This document shows positions 35,664-45,815 of a stretch of 64,000 nt of DNA, one piece after another; the stretch's first letter is position 1; each line of letters begins with the position of its first letter. The stretch is from Calliopum simillimum. Its lineage: Eukaryota > Arthropoda > Insecta > Diptera > Lauxaniidae. The DNA lies in contig OX638370.1 in the NCBI GenBank assembly GCA_951812925.1, positions 92,456,897-92,520,896 of the forward strand. The letters run 5' to 3'. A program made the position numbers and the translations under genes. Under the pieces are notes generated by a model. That model made no database searches. It had not been told where the DNA came from and saw nothing but the letters and a program-made list of their open reading frames with translations.

Positions 35664-38577
35664 AAACGTACTAATGCAATTAAAAATTTTACTCTGACAG
35701 ACGACAGTTTGTGACAGTTTCTGCATTAAGTAAACAGCTGATTTGTTGGTTTACTTTTTTGACAGCACCTGCCCATCGTGCTCGCTCTGCACAGTGCGTT
35801 TTCTTTTTATTTCCTTGTTAAAACGAAAACATTTATTTATTTATTGTGGTTTCAATTTATAAATTTTACATACCATATTGAAATTGCTCAATGCATTACT
35901 AATCCACTTTGATTTCATCCATTAGTGTTAGAGTCGATGCGTATTGAAATAGAGATTATGCAGAACTAAATTCGGATTAAGACTGCTGCTGCGGATTAAC
36001 TCTGTCGCCAGTCTATGCTTTAAGGAGAAGACCTACAGAGTTTCCGAGACGGTGCAAAACTGAAATTTCTTTCATTCAAGAAAGATAGGGGCTTGAATTA
36101 TTAAATTTCTTACTTTCAACACACGAGAATGTTTTGCTTATTGTTAAAAGATCAATAAAAAAATTAAATACGCATTATAAAATCGCAATTGAATTACTCT
36201 GTTGGCTTCCTTCAGAATATTAGATTTCTTTAAAAGCAAATCTGTTTTTTTAATACATAAGTGAATTTTGTTTCCAAGAATTTTGCTTCATTCATGAAAG
36301 AATTTTTGCAAAGGCGATTTAATCATGACGCCAAAATATCTCCTTTGCAGCGTCGTCACGTACAACAAAACATAAACGTCATCAACGTACCAGGCAATAA
36401 CCAACATCTGTTTGACTGCAGCTGCCAATATTTTACTTGAAATAAAAGTTGAAAAAATCGACTTTTCAATTTACGCAAAAAGGAAAATAAAATAAAATCG
36501 TTCAGCTTTTTCCACTTACAACCCCGTGACTAAGGTCGCGGCGATGATGGAGGTTGCGCCACAAACACATTGTCCGTGGGTTGCCTTCAATTTTTGTATG
36601 CAAAATGTAAAAAAAAATTTTTACAGCGCGTAATTGGCGGCCAAAATCAAATAAAACAAACAAATAAACTTTGCAGCCCACGAGATATTCATAATAAACT
36701 TAGAAATGTGTTATTTTTTGAAAGAGTAGGTGGTAGTAGATCTAAAAATGTTTTCTTTCAAAAGTATAAAATTTAAACGAATAATTTAGAAAAGCAATCG
36801 ATTTTCCGTTGATTTATTTGAAAAGGAATGCCGTGAATGAGTAAACATTTGCAAATAACTATGCGATATCGATTTCTATTCGAGTGGCAATGACTTGCTG
36901 TTGACTTGCTGCACTTTAGCACAAAAGTTTTAATGGAAACCGAAAAAAAAGTAATAAGGAATGTATCATTAAAATTTACACCAAAATAAAATCTGGTCAT
37001 TTACGAAATTTAGTAATTGTTACTTTTATGAAGCATAATTTTTTTTCGGTGCATATTAATCATACTTTCTGCTACACTCCAGTAACTGCTCCGCCGAAAA
37101 CACATCAACAAACCTGTACTAAATATTCACTTCCTGGATTTGAGCAACCAAACTAGACCAAACCTTACTATGTGGTATAGAGAAGTTTTGCTTGTTGCAC
37201 GGCTGCATGTAGTCAACTCTATAAAATTAACAACCGCCCGTCGACTCCGCCAACCTACCTACACGAAAAACACGCAGCACGAAGTGTGCAACATATGGTG
37301 TGCTGCGTGCGCATGCGCACATTTAATCGTTTGACAGTAACCAACGTACATTACAAGGTGGTATTTTGCTTTTGGTGGTGTTTTTTTGACTATCATAGAT
37401 AGCTTGTCACTTGAATGATTCACCGATTTTCCAACTGAATCACTTGATTGCGTCCACTACCATTAACCACCACCGCCATTACCAAAAACTAACAAAAACA
37501 AAGTCATGCCTTTGTCGGCAGACCATGACAGCAGCGTACAGTGGTGTTGTTATGCTTCATGATTTTTCCTGTTTTTTGTGTTTTCCAATTTTTATTACTA
37601 TTTTCCATATGCTGCGCGGCTACTCTTAGTACCAGTTACGTGAGACTTGTTTCTGTGTCTTTAATGGAAATTTTCATTATTAAACTTGTGAATTTACATT
37701 TTTTCATGCATCATCTCAAATGGTTTTCTAATTGCAGCTCAATTGGTAACTATCGTACTACTACTGGCTGGTGAAAATAATTGCTCATTTTGGAATGTTA
37801 AAAATATCTTAAATCCATTGGCAATTAATGGATGCAGTGAATTATGTTGTTTGAGAGTAAAAACTCAATGCTTCATAATTGCGCATAATTGATTTAGTGG
37901 AATTTCTTTTTTTATTCAAAAACTTGCTTCTTACGCGCCTTGACCTTATCAATAACTAGTAAATTTAATTTCTCCATTGCACAGTTGATTAAGCAAAGGA
38001 ATTTTATTTGTTTATATGTAAAAATTTATTATTGTATTTTTTTAATCACCATGTATACAAGTATTATTTTAGCAAAATGATGATAACACAATATCGCAAA
38101 TATTTCAAATATTTAAAATTTTATGACCATGTGAAAATGCTTGTTGTTTACTTATGCACATATGTATTTACATAATTAGCCTGCTTACTTGCTTATCAGT
38201 AAAAAGCATAAGCTTTGTATTATCAACAAATTACTGAGGCAAGAACTTTGCAAACCAGGAAGCCTTACACTGTAAGAAATATGCAGTAGTTGGCCAATAA
38301 CCATGCCTTATAATAAAAAGTATCATACAAAAACAACATAAGCAGAACCGCCCCAATAGGGGTGAGTGGGGCAGCTTTGACACCGGGCATATTTGAAATT
38401 ACCGTAGTTCTTATCTTAAAAAAGAAGACAAACCTATATAAAATTGATAAAGAACAACTAACGGAAGCTAATTATTATATTGTTTTTAAGTAAATGCAAA
38501 ATGTGCCAAGTATCTGGGACACTTTTGAAAAAACGCCTTTTTTTGGGGAAAAAAAATATTTAAAAACAAAACTGAGT
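35664..38577. other. No gene recognised
   Basis: Slightly less AT-rich in parts (36520-36600, 37080-37340) but without a convincing coding or splice pattern. The ORFs at 37140-37334 and 37411-37774 have no recognisable domain. It would be RalGPS intron if the distal 5' exon is real. Confidence 0.4.
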
Positions 38578-39358
38578 AGTAAGGGTGTAACCTTTGGTCT
38601 GGCCAAACATTAAATACCATACCCTGCAGTATTTTTAAAATTTCGTTTATATATGAGGTGCCACACCCCCTTGTCTGATTTCTCCCAGTTTTTGTTGAGA
38701 TCTTGCATTTATAGTTCTTAGTGTCTGAGTAAAATTTAGTTCGATTTTCTCAAAAAACGCTTTCAGTATAGCGTTTTGAAGCTTTTACTCATATGGGAGG
38801 TGCTATGCCCTCTTGTCAGATTTCACCCAGTTTTTGTTGAGAGCTTGCATTTATGTTCTTAGTGTCTAAGTAAAATTTAGTTCGATTTTTCTCAAAAAAC
38901 GCCTTCAGTATAGCGTTTTAAAGCTTTTCTTATATGGGTGCCACACCCTCTATTCCGAATTCGCCCAGTTTTTATTTGAGAGCTTGCGCTTACAATTCGT
39001 AGAATTTATGTGTATTTTGGTTGCATTGTCGTGAAAAATACTCCAAAAATTGCATTTTGAATATATTTTTTATATGGGCGGTAGGCGTGTCCGTTGAGCA
39101 ATTTCGCTCCTTTTCAATCCCACGAGCTAACTTTAACGACGGAGGCAGTGTTCCAAATTTCATTGAATTATATTGCTCAGTTTTCCCAGAAAATGTATTT
39201 GCACGCAAACCCAGCCAGTCAGCCAGACATGGCTATATTGTCTCAGGAGGTGACGCTGATTATAAATACATGTACTTTTCTATATCTGGCACGCCTCCTT
39301 CTTTGTGTTACAAACGGAAGGACAAAGTGAATATACTCTGGGTGTAGGGTATAAAAAG
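38578..39358 (+). mobile_element. Dispersed repeat family D, copy 4
   Basis: Begins GTAAGGGTGTAACCTTTGGT, then three tandem units spaced about 140 bp apart (GAGGTGCCACACC at 38654, 38796 and 38935), the TCCGTTGAGCAATTTCGCTC segment, the GGAAGGACAAAGTGAATATA segment and the terminal hairpin ACTCTGGGTGTAGGGTATAA. ORFs inside are repeat-derived. Confidence 0.75.
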
Positions 39359-39754
39359 CATTAGTTGCACACTATTTTGCATGAAAACAACGCAGTAATG
39401 GAGCCTCAAAGTTAGAAAACATATATGGGCATTTCCCAAGTGACGAACGTAAGCGTCGTGGAAGTAAAACATGTTTTTATTTTAGTTTTTAAGTACTTTA
39501 CATTATAGCTCTTAGGTAGCACTATAATTAGTACCAACTATAATAGCAGGCGAAGTTCTGGTCCCAAGATATGCGCAAAAAAAGACACAAAACGAACGTG
39601 ACAAAATCTAGAAGAATTTTATAACATAAAAGTTAACATAGCTGCGCTGGGCGTTAAACCCCCATACAAAAATAGCTGGTAATGCTATATTTCAGCACGT
39701 ATATGAGTTATCGCCATGGAACTTAAAACTCGGTCTTATGTTTTATAAATAAAA

Positions 39755-39861
39755 TTTCCCAATTCAGGGTTCAAAAAATTCTAATTAGCTTTTCTAATGC
39801 TTAACTCACTATTAATCTTGTTTTTGATGTTTTAGAATTTTTTGGACCCTGAATTGGGAAA
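39755..39861. repeat. 107-bp hairpin MITE
   Basis: The arms TTTCCCAATTCAGGGTTCAA (continuing AAAATTCTA) and the complement ending AGGGTCC-type...GAATTGGGAAA enclose about 50 bp of AT-rich loop. Confidence 0.7.
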
Positions 39862-40229
39862 GTTTCTTTTAGTCAATGTCTATGAAATATGTAATTAAAA
39901 AATGCCTAAAATCATGCAATAAAAAGTTTCACATTATTGCGTCTGTAATGTGCATTAGAGCTGCCGTATGTCTGGGGCATTAGACTACTTGTCTGAACTA
40001 AGAAACAAAAAAAAATTCGTGCCCAAATTAATGTATTTTCCTTCCTTCGTGAGTAGAATTACTTAAATAAAAATAATAGATTTCTTACAGTGTATGTTTA
40101 ACATACTTAGCTTATACGATTCTTGACTTATCGCGCCCTATTAGCTTGTGACGCATAAAAAATCGGTTGTTTTTGTATCGTTTTCCTTGGCAAAATTTAT
40201 TTTAAAATTTAATTTTCTTTATATTTCAG

Positions 40230-40324
40230 AAAACTACGTTGTTTACATAAAGTAAAAAAACGGATTATTGCAGTTGCATTTCAATCTTTTAAGTAGAAAG
40301 TGATCGTAAGATGAGCGATTTGCT
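40230..40324 (+). other. RalGPS: RalGPS 5' untranslated sequence
   Basis: A canonical acceptor TTTATATTTCAG precedes 40230. There is no in-frame initiation before the ATG at 40325: an ATG at 40312 runs into a stop after four further codons. The transcript start must therefore lie in at least one upstream non-coding exon. A second acceptor-like site, TTATTGCAG, ends near 40274. Confidence 0.5.
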
Positions 40325-40384
40325 ATGATGCGCTACTCGGAAATATCCCGTGATTTATCCTCGGATAGTCTAAGATATGTTGAG
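40325..40384 (+). CDS. RalGPS: RalGPS coding exon 1
   Basis: Begins ATGATG and encodes [20 protein letters not shown], ending in phase 0 before GTATGT. Either ATG could start; the second is in frame and one codon later. Confidence 0.8.
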
Positions 40385-43300
40385 GTATGTTGAACAAACT
40401 AAACTTTACTCTAAGAAGGTCTTTTGTTATAACGAATGTTTCCATTTCTTTACAGCTTCGTGGTGATGATAAAATTTATAAAAATATACATGAAGAATCT
40501 CCACCCAGCGATATCTCCAACTATAGTGGACCCCTTTTAAGTCGTTCATCCTCATGCCATCATCAACATCAGCAGTTACAACGATCCCAACAGCAGCAGC
40601 AGCCCATCTATGAGGTGAACAATCAAGAGATTTCAACAAATTACAACAATCACAGCAACAACAATCGAAATTGCCCACGCAATGCAAAACGTTTCTCGAA
40701 CATCAGCAACAGCAGCAGCAATGCCAGCAACAATAGTGGCAATGGCACTGCTAATGGTGCCGCAACAATTTCATATACACGCCAACGCAAGGATAGCATC
40801 AAGTCCAATCATAGCTGTCATGCATTAGATGGTGGCGACAGGCTGACATTATCCGCAAGTAAAACAATGAGTGCGAAAGGTTCACGACGAAAGAATTCAA
40901 TTGGTTGTCTAACGGCGTTGTCCTCATCGCCAAGTTCGCCTGGTTGTCACTATTGTATAGGGTGAGTGGCAATTAAAAATAAAATTCATTTAGTGTATTG
41001 GATAATATTCAATGTATGAAATATCTTTTAAAATTTCTAGAAACGCACCACCGCCTAGCAAAACTCAAAGTTTGCCAACTCGAACTTCAATTAAGAATTT
41101 CGATCCAGTTGTTTTAAGCGCCTTGCGTATCCCTGCGGATGAGCTTGCTAATCAAATTACACTGTTGGATTTTCCTGTCTTTGCTGCCATACAACCAGAT
41201 GAATTGACAAGCTGCGCTTGGACGAAAAAGGATAAACATGTAGTAACGCCAAATATTGTTGCGTTCACAAAACGCTTTAATCACACAAGTTTCTGGACAG
41301 TACAGGAAATTTTGAGTGGAGAACAGCCAAAGCAGCGTGCCGAAATTTTGACACATTTCATAAAAGTAAGATATCGACATTTATCAGAGAATGCTACCGA
41401 AGTTACAAGTTTTCTCTTTGGATTTTTGAAAAATTATTAACACATTTTTATTACCACAGGTTGCCAAAAAGTTACACGAACTCAATAATCTACACTCACT
41501 TTTCGCCATTATATCCGCCATGCAAACCGCCAGTATATATCGTTTGAAAAAAACCTGGGCATGTCTCACGAAGAAAGATAGGCAATCATTTGAGCGACTC
41601 AGTGACATTTTCAGTGATAAAAATAATTGGGAAAATTTACGCGAATATCTGGAAAGTTTGCGCCTGCCTTGCATACCATATTTGGGACTTTTTCTAACAG
41701 ACTTAATTTATATTGACTTGGCCCATCCACATAAGGGTGGCCTAGAACCAGAACAACGACGTAATAAAATGAATAATATACTGCGTGTAATCTCGAACTA
41801 TCAACAATCGGACTACAGCAGTCACATACATGCCATTGAGACAACACAGAAATACCTAACGTCAATACGTTACATTGAGGAGTTGCAGAACATTTTCGAA
41901 GAAGATCAATATAAGTAAGAGTTTATAAATAAAATATATATTAGGTATGTTATAATAAAACTAAAATCTTGTGCTTCAGGAAATCTTTGAAACTTGAACC
42001 TGCATCTCCATCTGGCCCCAGCTCATCATCTTGCAGTTCCAAAGAGTCTTTCAATCCAGATGCTGTGACACCAGCATTCGCTTGCCTTAATTTATCACCC
42101 GCCAAAACGATCAGTTCCATGCGCATTTCAAATGGTACCAAATTCATTCCGGGACATCGTAAATGTCGCAGCTTGGGTTCAAAGTAAGTCGTCATCCGAA
42201 TGCACTATAAATTTTCACTACTTTTCGAATATTTACTAACAAAAATCATTTACTAAATTGTATTTACTTTTCAACTGAAAAAAAATATGCCTACGTCACC
42301 ACTACCACCACCACTTAACACCATTTACCATGCTTCCTTGTTCATACTTCATTGTCACGCCACGCAATTGGAAATAATCGTCGTCTTCGTCGTCGTCATT
42401 GTGTTTGTCTTGACAACATGTAAAAATTATGAATGCACCTTTATTTTGTTACCACATTAAATGTATTTTGTTTTTTTAAATCGATTTTCTCTCCTTTAAT
42501 TTTCTCTTTTTTAATTTGGTGCAATTAATCACTTTTGTTTTGCAATTGAATTTTATCACTGTCCCCCCAATTACATGGGTCGATGACAAACGTAGATTTC
42601 GTAGCACTAGTTTACCTAGAAATTTTTATCAGAAATGTCAGTGTTCAATTATGATGATAGCGCCGGGTATTGGCACCATCTCTAATAAACGTTGCAGATG
42701 TCGGTGAGTTAAAGTGCAAAATTGTAGCTACACAGCAAAATGATTTACTATCAAAGGATTGGTCACATTTTTACACGAAACAAAGCATACAGAATTAATT
42801 TTCCTTTTATTGTCATGTTTATAATTTAATTTGCTTGTTGCCACTATAATGTACATATAGTATACATAAATGTTTGCTTTCAGTTGGAAACAATTTGTTT
42901 CTTCACTTTTTCATTTATTTTGCATTAAATCGATAGCATATAAATAACATGAACTGAGAAGGTTTCTAAGAACTCCTCTGTATTTCCTGCTATTAATATT
43001 ATTTGTACTTACGTGATTGCACATTGTCCTTGAACTTTCTTTCTTGACTTTTTGACTTTAATTGTCGGCAGTTATTCAATGATATGTATAGAAAGAAAAA
43101 AGAATTGAGTAAAAATCGTGGAAGAATTGTAAATGAAAAACATTTTTAGCTGCTACATTGATATTTTTTTAAGTAATTATTAAAATAGAATATATTGTAC
43201 TTAACTAATAATTGCAAATAATACGAAAAATATCCAATAAAAAGTATAACGTACATACATAAGCAGTTTTTTTTTTGTATTTTGCATTTGATTACAATCA

Positions 43301-45734
43301 TCTATTTTACCACTGAGGTCGATTTTTATGAGGTTTTTGTTTTTTAATTTTTGTTTGCCTTACGTTAGGCAAATTATTTTTAAATGAATTTTATATTTGA
43401 TTTTCATCTAAACCTCTCCATGTATTTTTCTTACGCTAAATTATTCCACGGTAAGATCACTTCTGTTTTATTTATTGAAAATATAAATTGACTGTGGACT
43501 GTGTAATGACTTTTAGAGAGAATCACCATAAAAAGCCCCGGCTCAAACATCCACTCGGTAATGGACCTTATCAAGAATTTGTCCAAAAACTCTCCCGAGA
43601 ATATACTTCCAGGGTAGGGCGTATTGCATTACTTTTTCAATGCATTGAAAGAGCATTATTGCCAATGAAAAATCTATTTCATTTATTTAATGCAAATGAA
43701 AAATCATTGCATTGATTTTTGAAATTTAATGCAAATGAAAAATTTATTGCATTGACTTTTGAAATTAAATGCAAATGCAAAATCCAAAATCCATTGATTT
43801 TTCAAAAATAATGCAAATGAAAAATCTATTGCATTGATTTTTCAAAAACAGTTCAAATAGGAATTTTAATGCACTTGCATTAAACTTACAATATAATAAT
43901 ATAGGCTTTAGAAAAAAAAATTTCTTTTTCATTGCTTTTCATCAGAATTATTTTTCAAAAATCAATGCAATGATTTTTCATTTGCATTAAATTTGCAAAA
44001 ATCAAACCAAAATCAATGCATATACTATACTATGTATATGTCTCAATTGTTTTTGAAAAATGGATATTCTTGGTTGTGCAATTCGGCTAGTCATATGCGA
44101 TCTCCAAAAATGATTTACCATTTAATGTCGTATATACATTTGCTAAGCTCCCTTGAAGTCATAAATTAGGAAACTAGTTATTTTTATGAATTTATTGATC
44201 CGCATTGAAATTAAGCTTTTGTTTTATTACATTGTTTAAAACCTAAGATTTTTAATTTAATAAATTACATTGTATACATATCGATACATTCAACGTATAA
44301 GTTGATAACTCAAGTAAGACTTGTGTCAAATTTTGGTACCTCTAGCTTGAAATTTGAAGCGCTGGGAGCTATTTTTGAAATTACAACCTAAGTTACAACA
44401 GTAAGCTCAAACCAGCAATGTCATCTGATCCAAGCTTGTTTGGTAACAAATAAAAACAGCAGCATTCTGAAGATGTCTTCATGGCTGAATTTGAAACATG
44501 TGTATGTCACCATGGCCGAGGCTTATTTGATTCTCAATTTGTCATAATACGGTGTAATTATGTTAGAAGAAGGTTGGACAAAATGTCTAGCCTGAGTTAC
44601 TAACAAAATATAGTGGCTTATTTTGGAGCATAAATGTAGCGAAAAAACGTTATGAATCGAAAAGATGTGGGGTAATGAGGGTTGGGTGAAAATTTATAAC
44701 TTGGATCCAAGCTGCTAATACCAAAACTCAGCTCAATTAAATAAAATTCTTTGACGACAGTGCAATATAAATCATATACTGAAAAAAGAAGGTTCGTTTG
44801 TTGTCTTGGAAACAACTTCAACTTTATTTGATACTATGCACCCAACACTGCTTTAAATTGCTTTAATACTTTGAAAAAAAAACTCAGTTCTTTTGTTAAA
44901 ACCTTTTTATTTAATACATACCATTTATTTATACAAATACATTATTAAAAAGTTTGACATCATCAATATTAATTTTACAGAAAAATATTAAAAACCTACA
45001 TTCTTAGACTATTTAATCCTTAAAATATTTTTTATTTCCTTATTTACAGTATTTTTGGCAAAATTACAAACATTCATAATGATGTCGGCATTTATTTGCC
45101 CCACTCAGCTATTGGCGGCTATTTGGATGATAATCGTCATGACCATAGCATTCTTAGTCAACAATTGCCACGTCATTTGTTAGACGATTCGGTGCTGGAA
45201 AATTGCCCGTCAATGACTAGTGGTGGCGCTGGCGATGCAACTTCAATAGAAAGTTCAGAGGGTGTTATGTGTCATTTTGAAGGAGGGCATGGCAGCAGTG
45301 ACTTAGATCTCATGTGTGCTGCATCATCTTACGACGCACATCCGGGTTGTATACAAGGTTGTGTACGTCGTAAGACGGTACAGAAAGAGGGACGCAAGCC
45401 GGCTGTAGCATCATGGCAACGTTATTGGCTACAAATTTGGGCCAATTCGTTAGTTTATTTTCCACCGAAATCTTTTAAGGGTAGCGAACGCAGTGACTTC
45501 AAACGTGAACCATGTAAAGTGTGTCCGTTAGAAGGTTGGTACGCCCATGTCGTCGATAATCCAAAGCATAAGAACACATTCGAACTTTACCACCAAACAT
45601 TGGGCACAATTTATAAATTTCGCACTGACAGTCAACAGGCGACACATCTTTGGACAAACATGATTTGTAAGCTAGCAGCGCAACGGAATGTGCCAAAGCC
45701 GTTGCCGCAAATAAATTTAATGTCCTTTGAGTGA
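40325..45734 (+). CDS. RalGPS: RalGPS, Ral guanine-nucleotide exchange factor with PH domain (7 coding exons)
   Basis: The spliced frame (40325-40384, 40456-40961, 41041-41365, 41460-41914, 41980-42183, 42596-42703, 45050-45734) is 2343 nt, 780 residues plus stop. Every junction is GT/AG and in phase. Residues about 208-450 form a CDC25/RasGEF domain, recognisable by [58 protein letters not shown] and [15 protein letters not shown]. No REM domain precedes it, as in RalGPS proteins. A Ser/Pro-rich linker carries HRKCRSLGS and later [10 protein letters not shown], both conserved with vertebrate RALGPS1/2. Residues about 655-765 are a PH domain ([26 protein letters not shown]), and the protein ends in NLMSFE as in vertebrate RALGPS. 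It should catalyse GDP release from Ral (or related Ras-family) GTPases at the membrane, with the PH domain giving lipid targeting. The fly-specific N-terminus is rich in Gln, Asn and Ser. Confidence 0.94.
40456..40961 (+). CDS. RalGPS: RalGPS coding exon 2 (low-complexity N-terminus)
   Basis: The acceptor is TTTCTTTACAG and the donor GTGAGT follows TATAG-G. It encodes [19 protein letters not shown] and then runs of Gln, Asn and Ser from CAG/CAA/AAC repeats, followed by a basic segment ([11 protein letters not shown]). It ends with a split Gly codon (phase 2). Confidence 0.88.
41041..41365 (+). CDS. RalGPS: RalGPS coding exon 3 (start of RasGEF domain)
   Basis: The acceptor is AAATTTCTAG and the donor is GTAAGA after ATAAAA. 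It encodes a proline-containing leader ([10 protein letters not shown]) and the first half of the catalytic CDC25 fold through ILTHFIK. Phase 2 in, phase 0 out. Confidence 0.93.
41460..41914 (+). CDS. RalGPS: RalGPS coding exon 4 (rest of RasGEF domain)
   Basis: The acceptor is TTATTACCACAG and the donor is GTAAGAG. It encodes [18 protein letters not shown] through [14 protein letters not shown]. The block [19 protein letters not shown] is the conserved C-terminal helix region of Ral-type exchange factors. Ends in phase 2. Confidence 0.93.
41980..42183 (+). CDS. RalGPS: RalGPS coding exon 5 (Ser/Pro linker)
   Basis: The acceptor is TTGTGCTTCAG and the donor is GTAAGTC. It encodes a serine-rich linker ([12 protein letters not shown]) and the conserved [10 protein letters not shown]. 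Phase 2 on both sides, which allows splicing either to exon 6 or directly to exon 7. Confidence 0.88.
42596..42703 (+). CDS. RalGPS: RalGPS coding exon 6, probable cassette exon
   Basis: 108 nt between the acceptor GACAAACGTAG and the strong donor GTGAGT. The frame gives [14 protein letters not shown] and [19 protein letters not shown] without stops, with the same phase at both ends, so inclusion or skipping keeps the reading frame. A pyrimidine tract (TCACTGTCCCCCC) lies about 25 nt upstream of the acceptor. I do not recognise this peptide in vertebrate RALGPS, in keeping with an optional, lineage-specific exon. Confidence 0.65.
43500..43616 (+). other. Possible but unsupported exon in RalGPS intron 6
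   Basis: The codons after TGACTTTTAG (43505-43515) read REN-type charged residues and then [21 protein letters not shown]. That looks more protein-like than its surroundings, but there is no clear donor before the repeat that starts near 43616. It may be a chance ORF. Confidence 0.15.
43613..44020. repeat. TGCAAATGAAAAAT repeat block in RalGPS intron 6
   Basis: Repeated modules ATTTAATGCAAATGAAAAAT and CATTGATTTTTGAAA occur directly at 43680-43860 and in inverted orientation at 43940-44015 (AATCAATGCAATGATTTTTC, ATTTGCATTAAA). The architecture resembles the AT-rich foldback-like element at 29508, with different modules. Confidence 0.7.
44021..45049. repeat. Rest of RalGPS intron 6, with one end of a long-TIR element
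   Basis: 44270-44420 (ATCGATACATTCAACGTATA, AGTTGATAACTCAAG, GCTATTTTTGAAATT) matches the left end of the element at 50334-51239. No right end was seen before exon 7. No exon was recognised. Confidence 0.5.
45050..45734 (+). CDS. RalGPS: RalGPS coding exon 7 (PH domain and C-terminus)
   Basis: The acceptor is CTTATTTACAG. It encodes [10 protein letters not shown], an acidic serine-rich stretch, and then the PH domain from [16 protein letters not shown] through [13 protein letters not shown]. The final codons are NLMSFE and the stop TGA at 45732-45734. Confidence 0.93.
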
Positions 45735-45804
45735 TTGATGTGCGCGCAGTTACATAGTAGCAGTTGCAAAACCGTTGTGTTTCATAAACTCAATGTTCTT
45801 AAAA

Positions 45805-45815
45805 AATAAAATAAA
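45805..45815 (+). terminator. Polyadenylation signal for RalGPS
   Basis: AATAAAATAAA lies about 70 nt after the stop codon. It is the first canonical hexamer in the 3' UTR; others may be used further downstream. Confidence 0.55.

Noticed and set aside
26567..39347. Similar ORFs of 78-120 residues at 26567-26929 and 39021-39347, and in reverse at 7496-7735
   Set aside because: They derive from dispersed repeat D. Frames are not kept between copies and no domain is visible.
40427..40687. Minus-strand ORF opposite RalGPS exon 2, and others opposite exons 3-5
   Set aside because: Antisense shadows of the real exons, produced by CAG/AAC-rich and biased codons.
43488..43715. Protein-like stretch ([21 protein letters not shown]) as an extra RalGPS exon
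   Set aside because: No donor site before the repeat block, and RalGPS exons join perfectly without it. Kept only as a very low confidence note.
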